Below are positions 6,259-13,303 of a DNA stretch of 13,758 nt, piece by piece. Under the pieces are notes generated by a model. It made no database searches. It was not told where the DNA came from and worked only from the letters and a program-made list of their open reading frames with translations. This DNA is from Euryarchaeota archaeon UBA486. Lineage in GTDB: Archaea; Thermoplasmatota; Poseidoniia; Poseidoniales; Poseidoniaceae. How positions within the stretch are numbered: the first letter of the stretch is position 1; each line of letters starts with the position of its first letter. Location of the stretch: positions 27,796-41,553 of the forward strand of contig DAET01000053.1 in assembly GCA_002497765.1 (NCBI GenBank). Reading direction: 5' to 3'. The position numbers were made by a program, and so were the translations under genes.

Positions 6259-7557
6259 ATGAGCCGCTCAGTCTCGATGTCCCTCCCCGTTTTCCTCGGG
6301 GTGCTGGTCGTCTCTGTGGTGCTTCATCCTGTCGCCCTTGCAGAAGCTGCGTGGGAGGAGGATGGATGGTTGCGCACCTCCTTTGCGAAGGAACGCCTCG
6401 ATCTTGGTGATGAATTTGGCTGCTACGGCATGCCAGGGCTGTCGTGGTCCAACGATCCCGGAGCGGTTGCCAACGCTTGCAAGGCCTACATCGAGGAACG
6501 AACCAACGCCAGTCGTTGGGGCGTCGCTCCTTTGTCCACGTTTACGCCCTCAACGCTTACCATGTCGGACCACACCAAAGTGGCCAGCCAAGGTTTTGTG
6601 GTTCACGGCGACGAAACCAACCTCGAAGAAAGCGCTTGGCACAACGCCAGCGATGCCCCCGTTGATGTCTGGGATTGGTACAATTTGGGCAGGCGCGGAG
6701 GAAGCCTCGAAAAAGGAATCGCCTCGCTTGAGGACCTCAAAACAGAGGTGGAGATGGGCGGCCTGGTCAATTTGTACTGGATCGGCCGTGTCAACGATGC
6801 AACGGTTCGCCACGACCGCGACGTCCTCACCTACCTCGATGACACACCCGGTATCTGGTTGACCACATGGGGGGAAGCATGGTCGTCATGGTCGGCCAAG
6901 CGATGCTACGAATACCAGCGAGACGTAGCTGAAGTTGACGGTCGCACGGTCATCACCTTCGAAGCCTTGGAGGCAGAGGCCTGTCGCGCCGTGTCTGATG
7001 GCCTTCCATGGAACGTCCCGCTGACGTGGCTGATCGATGTTGAAGGGGTTGAGGTTTCCAATGTATCGACGGCCAACTCAAACATAGGGCTGCCTTCTAT
7101 AGAGGGTGAGAAACTGGCCCAGGAAGGGTGGTGGCAGCAAACAGACGGCACCTTGGTCCTCTCTGTGGTCAACGGGCATGCGGTCAACATCACGCTCAAT
7201 GCATCGGATGTTGAACACGACATCCTCGCGCAGGCCACGTTCTTCAACAACCATTCCGCTGCCGTGACGGTGGCAGGTCATGAAACAACAGACTTGTTCA
7301 AGTGGGCGAAGCGGTTTGTTGACGACACCGACGTTCGATTCACCTGGCTGGTTCAGCCCCGCCCAGCAGAGAGCGCTGATGCATGGATTCCCTACGCCGT
7401 GGTTGGTGTCAGCGTGTTCACCGTCTTTGTCATGCTTGGTGTGCTGGGCCGTGAGGGGTTGGGGCCCATGAAGCAATTGGCCTTCCGTAGTGAGAGCAAA
7501 AAACGGTATCCGGACCGTGAAATCATGCGAAGCCTTGATGCCGACGAGGAAGCGTAG
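6259..7557 (+). CDS. Unrecognised type I membrane protein (signal peptide, large ectodomain, one C-terminal helix)
   Basis: I do not recognise the family. The 432-residue product has an N-terminal signal peptide (hydrophobic 8-28, likely cleavage after ALA or AEA near 28-30), an ectodomain of about 345 residues, a single transmembrane helix (about 377-397) and a basic cytoplasmic tail (RSESKKRYPDR) ending in acidic residues, consistent with the tail being inside. The ectodomain has four cysteines (55, 74, 216, 242), possibly two disulfides, is Trp-rich, and has several N-glycosylation sequons (Asn83, 129, 268, 310, 314, 331). Residues 165-262, with strands such as GLVNLYWIG and PLTWLIDVEG, might be a thioredoxin-like or similar alpha/beta fold, but no redox CxxC is present, so I make no call. 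ATG at 6259 has GGAGGGTG at 6247-6254. TrpRS follows after 20 bp, so the two are probably co-transcribed. Confidence 0.85.
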   Translation: MSRSVSMSLPVFLGVLVVSVVLHPVALAEAAWEEDGWLRTSFAKERLDLGDEFGCYGMPGLSWSNDPGAVANACKAYIEERTNASRWGVAPLSTFTPSTLTMSDHTKVASQGFVVHGDETNLEESAWHNASDAPVDVWDWYNLGRRGGSLEKGIASLEDLKTEVEMGGLVNLYWIGRVNDATVRHDRDVLTYLDDTPGIWLTTWGEAWSSWSAKRCYEYQRDVAEVDGRTVITFEALEAEACRAVSDGLPWNVPLTWLIDVEGVEVSNVSTANSNIGLPSIEGEKLAQEGWWQQTDGTLVLSVVNGHAVNITLNASDVEHDILAQATFFNNHSAAVTVAGHETTDLFKWAKRFVDDTDVRFTWLVQPRPAESADAWIPYAVVGVSVFTVFVMLGVLGREGLGPMKQLAFRSESKKRYPDREIMRSLDADEEA

Positions 7558-7577
7558 GCCCGTTGGAGGAAGCAAAC

Positions 7578-8963
7578 ATGGCGCAAGATGACTTGGTCAT
7601 TGACCCGTGGGGCAGCGCCCAATCCACCGATTACGACCGCATCATTGACCAGTTCGGTTTGACGTCAATGGAGCATGTCGACCTCGTTTCACCGTCCAAA
7701 CTTCACCGTCGGGGTATCGTGTTCGCCCATCGAGACGTCGATCACATTTTGGAAGCTCAGCGAACGGGCGGAGCGTTTGGCGTCCTCACAGGGCTGATGC
7801 CCAGCGGTCAGATGCACCTTGGCCATTCAATGGTGGTGGAGCAGGTCAAGTGGTTCCAACAACAAGGCGGCGACGTAACCATTGCCGTTGCCGACTTAGA
7901 GAGCCAGGCCACTCGAGGCGTTTCCCTCGCCAAGGGACGTTCCGTCGCCCTTGAGGAGTACATTGCTCACTACGCTGCACTGGGGCTTGACCCCGAGAAA
8001 ACCAACGTCTACTTCCAATCGACTCGGCCCGTTGTTCAACGCCTTGGGTTCCAACTTGGCAAGCGCACGAACCTCAGTGAATTCGAGGCGATCTATGGGT
8101 TCGGTGGCGAAACTAACCTCGCCCATGTTCAAGCACCTTTGGTACAAGTCGGTGATATCTTACATCCGCAATTGGAAGAATATGGTGGCCTTCGTCCCAT
8201 CGTGGTTCCTGTGGGTGTGGACCAAGACCCCCACCTTCGTTTGACGCGCGGCCTGGCAGCCAAAACCAACTGGTTCAACCTCCGAGCCTCCTCCTCAAGG
8301 GGATGGCTTGTGAGCCTCTCGGTTCATGATGAGAACGCCGAGGTGTTTGGGCAACTGCCCAACGGCCGTGTTGACAAAGCCAAGGTTGCTGCTGTGTTTG
8401 ACCGCGTGGTGGACGCCGTTGCCGAACTCGGATTTTCAGACATCGTCTCAAGTCCGAAGCAGGGGACGGTTCACATACCGTCCGCCACATCCCGAGACCG
8501 TCATTCGATTCGCATGGCGCTCCTTCGGTTGGAGCGAACCTTGGGTGGTCCTGGATTGATGGCGCCTGCCTCAACCTACCATCACTTCGCCGTCGGCATG
8601 ACGGGCGACAAAATGAGCAGCAGTCAGCCAAAAACGACCTTGTTCCTGCGCGATGAGATTGCCACCGTAGAGAAGAAGATCAAGCGAGCATTTTCCGGTG
8701 GCCAACCAACGGTGGAAGAGCACCGTCGTCTTGGTGGCAACCCTGATATCGACGTTGCTTACCAATACATGATGTATTTCTTCGAAGAAGACGACGCCTA
8801 CCTTGGCGAAATCAACGCTGCCTTCCGGTCGGGGAAGCTCCTCGCCGGTGAAATGAAGCAATTGTGCATTGAACGAGCGACTGCGTGGATGAGCGAACTC
8901 CACGAGATGCGTGATCAAACCGCCCATCAGGTCGCCGAGTTCCTCGCAGATGACTCACGATGA
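7578..8963 (+). CDS. trpS: Tryptophanyl-tRNA synthetase, archaeal type
   Basis: Class I aminoacyl-tRNA synthetase that charges tRNA-Trp with tryptophan, 461 residues. The archaeal/eukaryotic form is shown by the N-terminal IDPWGSAQSTDYDRIIDQFG (9-27), equivalent to the PW...DYDKLI...FG element of that branch. The HIGH motif is HLGH at 80-83 in GLMPSGQMHLGHS, the amino-acid and tRNA region has PVGVDQDPHLRLTRGLA (211-227), and the KMSKS loop is KMSSS at 345-349. Between RLTRGLA and YHHFAVG lie about 100 residues where many archaeal enzymes have a short linker, so roughly residues 237-325 form an insertion. ATG at 7578 is preceded by GGAGGA (7565-7570) at 7 nt; the in-frame TTG at 7563 is rejected. 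The 3' end overlaps convergent ZPR1 by 9 bp. Confidence 0.95.
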   Translation: MAQDDLVIDPWGSAQSTDYDRIIDQFGLTSMEHVDLVSPSKLHRRGIVFAHRDVDHILEAQRTGGAFGVLTGLMPSGQMHLGHSMVVEQVKWFQQQGGDVTIAVADLESQATRGVSLAKGRSVALEEYIAHYAALGLDPEKTNVYFQSTRPVVQRLGFQLGKRTNLSEFEAIYGFGGETNLAHVQAPLVQVGDILHPQLEEYGGLRPIVVPVGVDQDPHLRLTRGLAAKTNWFNLRASSSRGWLVSLSVHDENAEVFGQLPNGRVDKAKVAAVFDRVVDAVAELGFSDIVSSPKQGTVHIPSATSRDRHSIRMALLRLERTLGGPGLMAPASTYHHFAVGMTGDKMSSSQPKTTLFLRDEIATVEKKIKRAFSGGQPTVEEHRRLGGNPDIDVAYQYMMYFFEEDDAYLGEINAAFRSGKLLAGEMKQLCIERATAWMSELHEMRDQTAHQVAEFLADDSR

Positions 8964-9596
8964 CTCGCCGACATCGTCCGTGGAAAACACGGCTGGGTCG
9001 GGCCCAACAGGCAATGATTCCAGTTCTTCCTCCGTCAAATCACGCTCCACAGCATCCCCGTGGAGAATCATGGAATGACCGTGTGGGTCAAGCAGTTCAA
9101 GCGTAATGGATTCGGCGTCAGGTCCTCCGAGGTTCGAGAGTGTCAGCGTCATCTGTTGGAGCGTTGCCAGTTGATTCATCAGTGCCTCGCGTTCGTCGCC
9201 CTCTGCAGCAAGAAATTGGTTGGAAATGTCCCGTTCAACCATGTTGATGATCTCCTGAAAGCGATGAAGGACCCCTTCCACATTGGATACATAGCCGGTC
9301 GAACTGGTTCCTGGGTTCACTTCCAAGTCCAATTCCGGAATGCAAACGGTGCACGACGAGGAACGGACCACCCTCGCCCGAAGTTTGTCCTCGTCGTCAA
9401 TGACCATTGACCAGCCCCCCGCCTTTTTCCCCTCGGCTGGGATAAAATCGGTCTGCCGCCAGCCACAATCGTGGCAAAGAATGGTCACCTGGGTGTGTTC
9501 GCCGAAATAGGGGATTTCATCGATGTGAGCGATCATGTTGACGTTGCCTGTCGACGCACAAATCGGGCAGGGCATGTCGATGGCTTGCTCTTTCAT
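8955..9596 (-). CDS. ZPR1 zinc-finger domain protein
   Basis: Single-unit archaeal member of the ZPR1 family, whose eukaryotic relatives (two units) bind elongation factor eEF1A and assist its folding. In 213 residues: a four-cysteine zinc finger formed by CPIC (Cys10, Cys13) and CHDC (Cys41, Cys44), with the intervening HIDEIPYFGE (24-33) and following GWRQTDF typical of the family; then the ZPR1 beta-sheet domain with IPELDLEVNPGTSSTGYVSN and VEGVL (86-110). A helical segment with QEIINMVERDISN follows, then TLELLDPHGHSMILHGD (165-181), matching the DPxGxSxI block. The C-terminus (185-213) is acidic and probably flexible. The start ATG overlaps the upstream SepF-like stop as ATGA, implying translational coupling. 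An archaeal chaperone role for aEF1A is inferred by homology only. Confidence 0.93.
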   Translation of the reverse strand: MKEQAIDMPCPICASTGNVNMIAHIDEIPYFGEHTQVTILCHDCGWRQTDFIPAEGKKAGGWSMVIDDEDKLRARVVRSSSCTVCIPELDLEVNPGTSSTGYVSNVEGVLHRFQEIINMVERDISNQFLAAEGDEREALMNQLATLQQMTLTLSNLGGPDAESITLELLDPHGHSMILHGDAVERDLTEEELESLPVGPDPAVFSTDDVGESS

Positions 9597-10243
9597 TCAT
9601 ACACGTCCTTGAGGTCGTCGCTCTCGACGGCAAACCCTTCCATTTCCGTGCCCCGAATACCACGGCATCCCTGGGGGAGAAGGAGCAACCGCGTGTCCGT
9701 GATGCGGATAATTTGGCCTTGCGCATCACCCTCAATGAACTGGTACAGCATGCTCAGGGCCTGGTTGAATTCCGTGGTTCGCTTCATCATCCGTTTCATT
9801 TCCACGATGCACCCGTGACCATCGGCGACCCAATCCATCAGTTGACCGCATCCGGTCAGGTCCAACAAGGTCGAGTTGTGGAGCACCATTTCGCCCTCGA
9901 AAAGCGGCACAGGCGCATGCGGGTAGAGTTGGTTGAGGTTGTGGTAGGTGACCTCGCTTCGTGGCATTCGAGGTGCCGGCCTGCTGGCTGCGCTCGGCAT
10001 CGCGAAGTTGCGGGGACCTGCCGTGGGGGTCACCGATTGTTCGTTGTTGGTGGGCAGCTCGTTCAGTTTGGCTTCGGCCGCTTCAAGGAGGTCGAGATCT
10101 GGCATCTCCGGCACCGTTGGCTCCGGGGCTTGACTTTCCGGCACGGGTTGGGAAAAGGCATCCAGCGAGGATTGAGCCTCGTCCTTTTCCTTTCGTCGCC
10201 TTCGCCGCACATGAACACCTTGAGAACGAGGCTTCTTCAACAC
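9593..10243 (-). CDS. SepF-like protein with long disordered N-terminus
   Basis: The C-terminal part (about 115-198) resembles SepF (DUF552), the FtsZ membrane anchor found in FtsZ-bearing archaea. It fits B. subtilis SepF almost without gaps by eye: VLHNSTLLDLTGCGQLMDWV, then strand GCIVEMKRMM, helix TEFNQALSMLYQFIEG (the RIVDFLSG position), strand QGQIIRI and TRLLLLPQGCRGIRG (the IFLCTPDNV position). The N-terminal 95 residues are low complexity: an Arg/Lys cluster (RRRRRKEK, 13-20), then Pro/Glu- and Pro/Ala-rich sequence. A hydrophobic amphipathic membrane helix, as expected at the start of SepF, is not evident. The start is uncertain: GTG at 10243, with TTG at 10240 next to it, both close to a GGGGA stretch. 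The gene is coupled to ZPR1. The SepF assignment is by pattern only; the fold could belong to another small alpha/beta family. Confidence 0.62.
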   Translation of the reverse strand: MLKKPRSQGVHVRRRRRKEKDEAQSSLDAFSQPVPESQAPEPTVPEMPDLDLLEAAEAKLNELPTNNEQSVTPTAGPRNFAMPSAASRPAPRMPRSEVTYHNLNQLYPHAPVPLFEGEMVLHNSTLLDLTGCGQLMDWVADGHGCIVEMKRMMKRTTEFNQALSMLYQFIEGDAQGQIIRITDTRLLLLPQGCRGIRGTEMEGFAVESDDLKDVYE

Positions 10244-10352
10244 TCCCCTGAAGTTGCTTCTTGGCGTTGGGTTTGGTGTGCAGCGTTCAATTTCCGGTGC
10301 TTCATTCCTTCAATGCCCAAGGTTCAAGAAGTGTCGGGGGAGTGAGGGATTC

Positions 10353-10973
10353 ATGTCAGAACACCAGACCGTCATGAAGACCGGAACCAGCACCGTCGGT
10401 ATCACGTTCAAGGGAGGCGTCGTCGTCGGCGCAGACCACCGTGCGACCATGGGTCATTTCATTGCAAACAAGAGTGTTCAGAAACTCTTCAAGATCGGGC
10501 ACAACCTCGCACTGACCACGGCAGGTTTGGTTGGCCACGCCCAATCCCTGTCCCGCACACTGGCTGCTGAAGTGGCCTTGTTTGAACTCCGCCGTCAACA
10601 ACCCATGACCGTCAAGGGCGCTGCAACCCTGACCGCAAACATCCTCTCCGGTCGCCCTCACTGGGTGCAACTCCTCATCGTTGGTGTTGACGACGACGGT
10701 GGCCACGTGTATTCCATCGACTCTGCAGGCGGTTCAATTCCCGATGCTTACTGCGCAACCGGCTCCGGTTCGCCATACATGTACGGTGTGCTTGAAGACG
10801 GTTTCAAGGAAAACATGTCTCAGGCGGAGGCCTTAAAATTGGCAGCGAGAGCCCTCCATGCATCGGGACAGCGTGATGCGGCCTCCGGCAACGGCATGGA
10901 TTTGGCCATCATCACGCCGGGTTCCGGCTACCAACAAGTCTCGCAAGACGAGATTGCTAAACTCCTCAAGTGA
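10353..10973 (+). CDS. psmB: Proteasome beta subunit (archaeal 20S, catalytic)
   Basis: N-terminal nucleophile threonine protease forming the inner rings of the 20S proteasome. From ATG at 10353 the product is 206 residues. A short propeptide, MSEHQTVMKTG, precedes Thr12, which becomes Thr1 after self-cleavage in the sequence TG|TSTVGI. In mature numbering the catalytic Asp17 (VGADHRATMG) and Lys33 (KSVQKLF) fall at exactly the expected distances. The body continues with GHAQSLSRTLAAEVALFELRR, the SIDSAGGSIPDAYCATGSGSPYMYGVLE region, and the end block SGNGMDLAIITPGSG. The frame extends upstream to 10254, but that part is unrelated sequence in the intergenic region; a purine-rich ribosome site (GAGG at 10344-10347) supports 10353. 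aCPSF1 follows downstream, a gene order also known elsewhere in euryarchaea. The alpha subunit is not in the window. Confidence 0.97.
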   Translation: MSEHQTVMKTGTSTVGITFKGGVVVGADHRATMGHFIANKSVQKLFKIGHNLALTTAGLVGHAQSLSRTLAAEVALFELRRQQPMTVKGAATLTANILSGRPHWVQLLIVGVDDDGGHVYSIDSAGGSIPDAYCATGSGSPYMYGVLEDGFKENMSQAEALKLAARALHASGQRDAASGNGMDLAIITPGSGYQQVSQDEIAKLLK

Positions 10974-10986
10974 GGTTCATTTTCCC

Positions 10987-11019
10987 GCGGCTCAGCCGCT
11001 TCCCACTCCTCCGGGAGTG
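10987..11019 (+). promoter_or_regulatory. Tandem hairpins in the psmB-aCPSF1 spacer
   Basis: Two perfect short inverted repeats sit in the 79-bp gap after psmB. The first is GCGGC (10987-10991) with GCCGC (10995-10999) and a TCA loop; the second is CACTCC (11004-11009) with GGAGTG (11014-11019) and a TCCG loop. A T-rich stretch precedes them, but no T-run follows as in a bacterial terminator. They could end or attenuate psmB transcripts, stabilise an mRNA end, or form a leader for aCPSF1. The CTCC of the second stem could also pair with the GGAG ribosome site at 11042-11045. Structure is seen; function is inferred. Confidence 0.45.
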
Positions 11020-11052
11020 CGCTGTGGTCCTTGCTGACTGCGGGAGCGTGAA

Positions 11053-12966
11053 GTGAACATCATGCAAATGACCTACCGAGAACTGAAAGACGAGATTGCG
11101 AAGATCATTCCTCGCAACATCGAATACGAAATCGATTTGGAAGCCGGCAACATCGCCATCATCACGGCGAACATGAAGCCCTTTACGGGCCAAGACGGTT
11201 TGATTGGTAAAATCGCACGACGCGTCAAGCGGAAGATCGTGCTGCGCACCCCCATTGAGGCCATGATGGACATGGACGAAGCAAAGGACGTCATTCAAGA
11301 CATCATCCCCGAGGAGGCCGACATCACCGAGATGTACTTCGACGCTTGCTACCGTGAGGTGATCATCCAATGTCGACAGCCCGGCACGGCGATTGGTCGT
11401 CGAGGTGAGAACAGCAACGCCATTCGGGACAAAACCGGGTGGGCCGTCAAGGTTGAGCGAACGCCACCTCTGTTTTCGAAAACGGTTCATGACATCCGCA
11501 TGTACCGTCAAACCCACGGGGACGAGCGACGTAAACTGTTGAAGGACTTCGGATTGAACATCCACCGCCCGACCCGCCCGGGAGGTACCTGGGCCCGTGT
11601 TACTGCGCTCGGTTCCTACCGTGAAGTAGGTCGAGCCTGCCACTATGTCACGACCAACGAGTCCCGTATCATGATCGACGTGGGTGTGAACATCGCTTCG
11701 GACACCGACCCGATGCCGTTTTTCAACGCACCAGAAGCGTTGCCGCTTGACAAGTTGGACGCTGTCGTGCTCACCCATTCTCACCTTGACCACGCCGGTA
11801 TGCTTCCGGTGTTGTTCAAGTACGGCTACCGAGGTCCAGTTTACTGCACGCCACCGACGCGAGACCTGATGCTGCTCTTGCAAACCGACTACCTCAAAGT
11901 GGGCGGTGCAGAAGGCAAGCGAACGCCCTACGACATGGAAGACATTCGCATGTGCATGAAGCACGTGGTTGACGTGGACTGGGATTCAACGACCGACATC
12001 GCACCCGATGTGAAACTGACCTTCTCCAACGCCGGTCACATCCTGGGCTCCTCCGCCGTTCACCTCAACATCGCCGACGGGAAGCACAACATCGTGTTCA
12101 GCGGCGATCAGAAATACGAGAAGTCGTGGCTCTTCGACGCTGCCAACACCCGCTTCCCCCGCGTGGAAACCCTGGTGATTGAGTCAACCTATGGGGCGTC
12201 GGGCGACTATCAACCCTCTCGCCAAGAGGCCAATCAGGAACTCCAGGACATCGTGTCCCGCACCCTGATGCGTGGCGGCAAGATGATTTGTCCCGTGTTC
12301 GCTGTCGGTCGAAGCCAAGAAGTGATGATCGCCATTGACGAACTCTTCCGTTCCGGTACGGTCAAACCCGTGCCGGTTTGGCTCGACGGCATGATTCAGG
12401 AAGCGACCGCCATTCACGCCTCTCACCCGAACTACCTGACCAAGGCGCTGAGCAAGTCCTTGTTGAAGGACGACGGTGAGAACCCGTTCACGAGCGAATG
12501 GTTCCGCCCCGTGAAAGGGCGTGAGCTGCGAGAGAGCATCGTGATGGATACGTCGCCGTGCATTGTGTTGGCCACCTCCGGGATGCTCAACGGCGGCCCC
12601 GTGATGGAGTACTTCAAGAACTGGGCTCATGAAGAACGCAACTCGCTCTGTTTCGTTGGCTACCAAGCTGAAGGAACCTTGGGTCGTCGCCTCCAGAAAG
12701 GATTCGGTGAAGTCCCCATGCTCATCAACGGTAAGACGGAGATTGTGAAAATTGGTTGCGAAATGGTGACCATTGACGGGTTCTCAGGACACTCCGACCG
12801 TCGCCAACTCCTCGATTTCGTTGACCGTATCAATCCTCCGCCCAAGAACATCATCTGCCACCACGGCGACTATCAGAAGTGCAATGAACTTGGGTTGACG
12901 CTTCGTGAGCGATACAACTGCTTGACGTTCGCTCCGAGCAACCTCGAGACCGTTCGCTTGTTCTGA
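11053..12966 (+). CDS. aCPSF1/FttA: KH-domain beta-CASP ribonuclease and transcription termination factor
   Basis: Archaeal homologue of the CPSF73 cleavage endonuclease, known as FttA/aCPSF1, which cleaves nascent RNA and terminates transcription; 637 residues, the usual length. Residues 1-150 hold the N-terminal KH-like domains, including an IGRRGEN loop (114-120) in the GxxG position. The metallo-beta-lactamase core follows: HSHLDH (242-247) for zinc binding, SNAGHILGSS with His329, and SGDQ with Asp352. The beta-CASP part has ESTYG (377-381, motif A), PVFAVGRSQEVM (414-425), ATSGML (507-512) and DGFSGHSD with His580 (motif C), closing with ICHHGD near 601-606. GTG at 11053 has GGAG 7 nt upstream; ATG at 11062 is an equally possible start that shifts only three residues. 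The stop abuts the stop of a convergent small gene, with TGATCA at the joint. Confidence 0.97.
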   Translation: MNIMQMTYRELKDEIAKIIPRNIEYEIDLEAGNIAIITANMKPFTGQDGLIGKIARRVKRKIVLRTPIEAMMDMDEAKDVIQDIIPEEADITEMYFDACYREVIIQCRQPGTAIGRRGENSNAIRDKTGWAVKVERTPPLFSKTVHDIRMYRQTHGDERRKLLKDFGLNIHRPTRPGGTWARVTALGSYREVGRACHYVTTNESRIMIDVGVNIASDTDPMPFFNAPEALPLDKLDAVVLTHSHLDHAGMLPVLFKYGYRGPVYCTPPTRDLMLLLQTDYLKVGGAEGKRTPYDMEDIRMCMKHVVDVDWDSTTDIAPDVKLTFSNAGHILGSSAVHLNIADGKHNIVFSGDQKYEKSWLFDAANTRFPRVETLVIESTYGASGDYQPSRQEANQELQDIVSRTLMRGGKMICPVFAVGRSQEVMIAIDELFRSGTVKPVPVWLDGMIQEATAIHASHPNYLTKALSKSLLKDDGENPFTSEWFRPVKGRELRESIVMDTSPCIVLATSGMLNGGPVMEYFKNWAHEERNSLCFVGYQAEGTLGRRLQKGFGEVPMLINGKTEIVKIGCEMVTIDGFSGHSDRRQLLDFVDRINPPPKNIICHHGDYQKCNELGLTLRERYNCLTFAPSNLETVRLF

Positions 12967-13251
12967 TCAAAGCGGCATGTCCATGTCGCTGGCCATCGGG
13001 TCGGGCAAATTTTCGATTGTATCCATGGTACCTTGGGAACTTGCGTTGTTTGATGCTGCGTTGCCCAACACCCGTTGCCCTTCACCAACTGGGCTGGAGA
13101 GGAGTATCCATGCAGCCCCTGTTATCGTCGCACCGAGGGCTCCAATGGCCAGAGTAAGCGTATACTCACCGGAGCCTAAGCCAGCGATTCCCGCCATGAG
13201 CACCACGGTTCCGGTGCCCAAGGCCAGCACCAATCGAGGTCTGCCTGCCAT
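12967..13251 (-). CDS. Small two-helix membrane protein, unrecognised
   Basis: No family recognised. From ATG at 13251 the product is 94 residues: a basic start (MAGRPR), two hydrophobic helices (about 7-25 and 31-52) joined by a tight GSGEY turn, and a polar tail rich in Asn, Ser, Met and Asp ending DMDMPL. Both ends are probably on the same side, cytoplasmic by the positive-inside rule. Longer frames from ATG at 13305 or 13302 would add a polar, Arg-rich stretch and would overlap the start of the divergent PdaD-like gene, so 13251 is preferred. There is no strong ribosome site. The composition, hydrophobic blocks and exact fit between aCPSF1 and the next gene favour a real gene, but it is the weakest coding call in the window. 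Confidence 0.6.
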   Translation of the reverse strand: MAGRPRLVLALGTGTVVLMAGIAGLGSGEYTLTLAIGALGATITGAAWILLSSPVGEGQRVLGNAASNNASSQGTMDTIENLPDPMASDMDMPL

Positions 13252-13303
13252 GCAACGCCGAGCACCACGGTCTTCATGAACCCGTTGCGGTTGTAGTATC
13301 ATC

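Noticed and set aside
9713..10345. 210-codon plus-strand open frame opposite the SepF-like gene
   Set aside because: Antisense to the better-supported coding frame that overlaps ZPR1 by ATGA; no domain visible and it runs into the psmB promoter region.
10966..11964. 332-codon minus-strand open frame opposite aCPSF1
   Set aside because: Lies antisense to a confidently identified gene, has no recognisable motifs and a low-complexity composition rich in His and Val from reverse reading of the codons.
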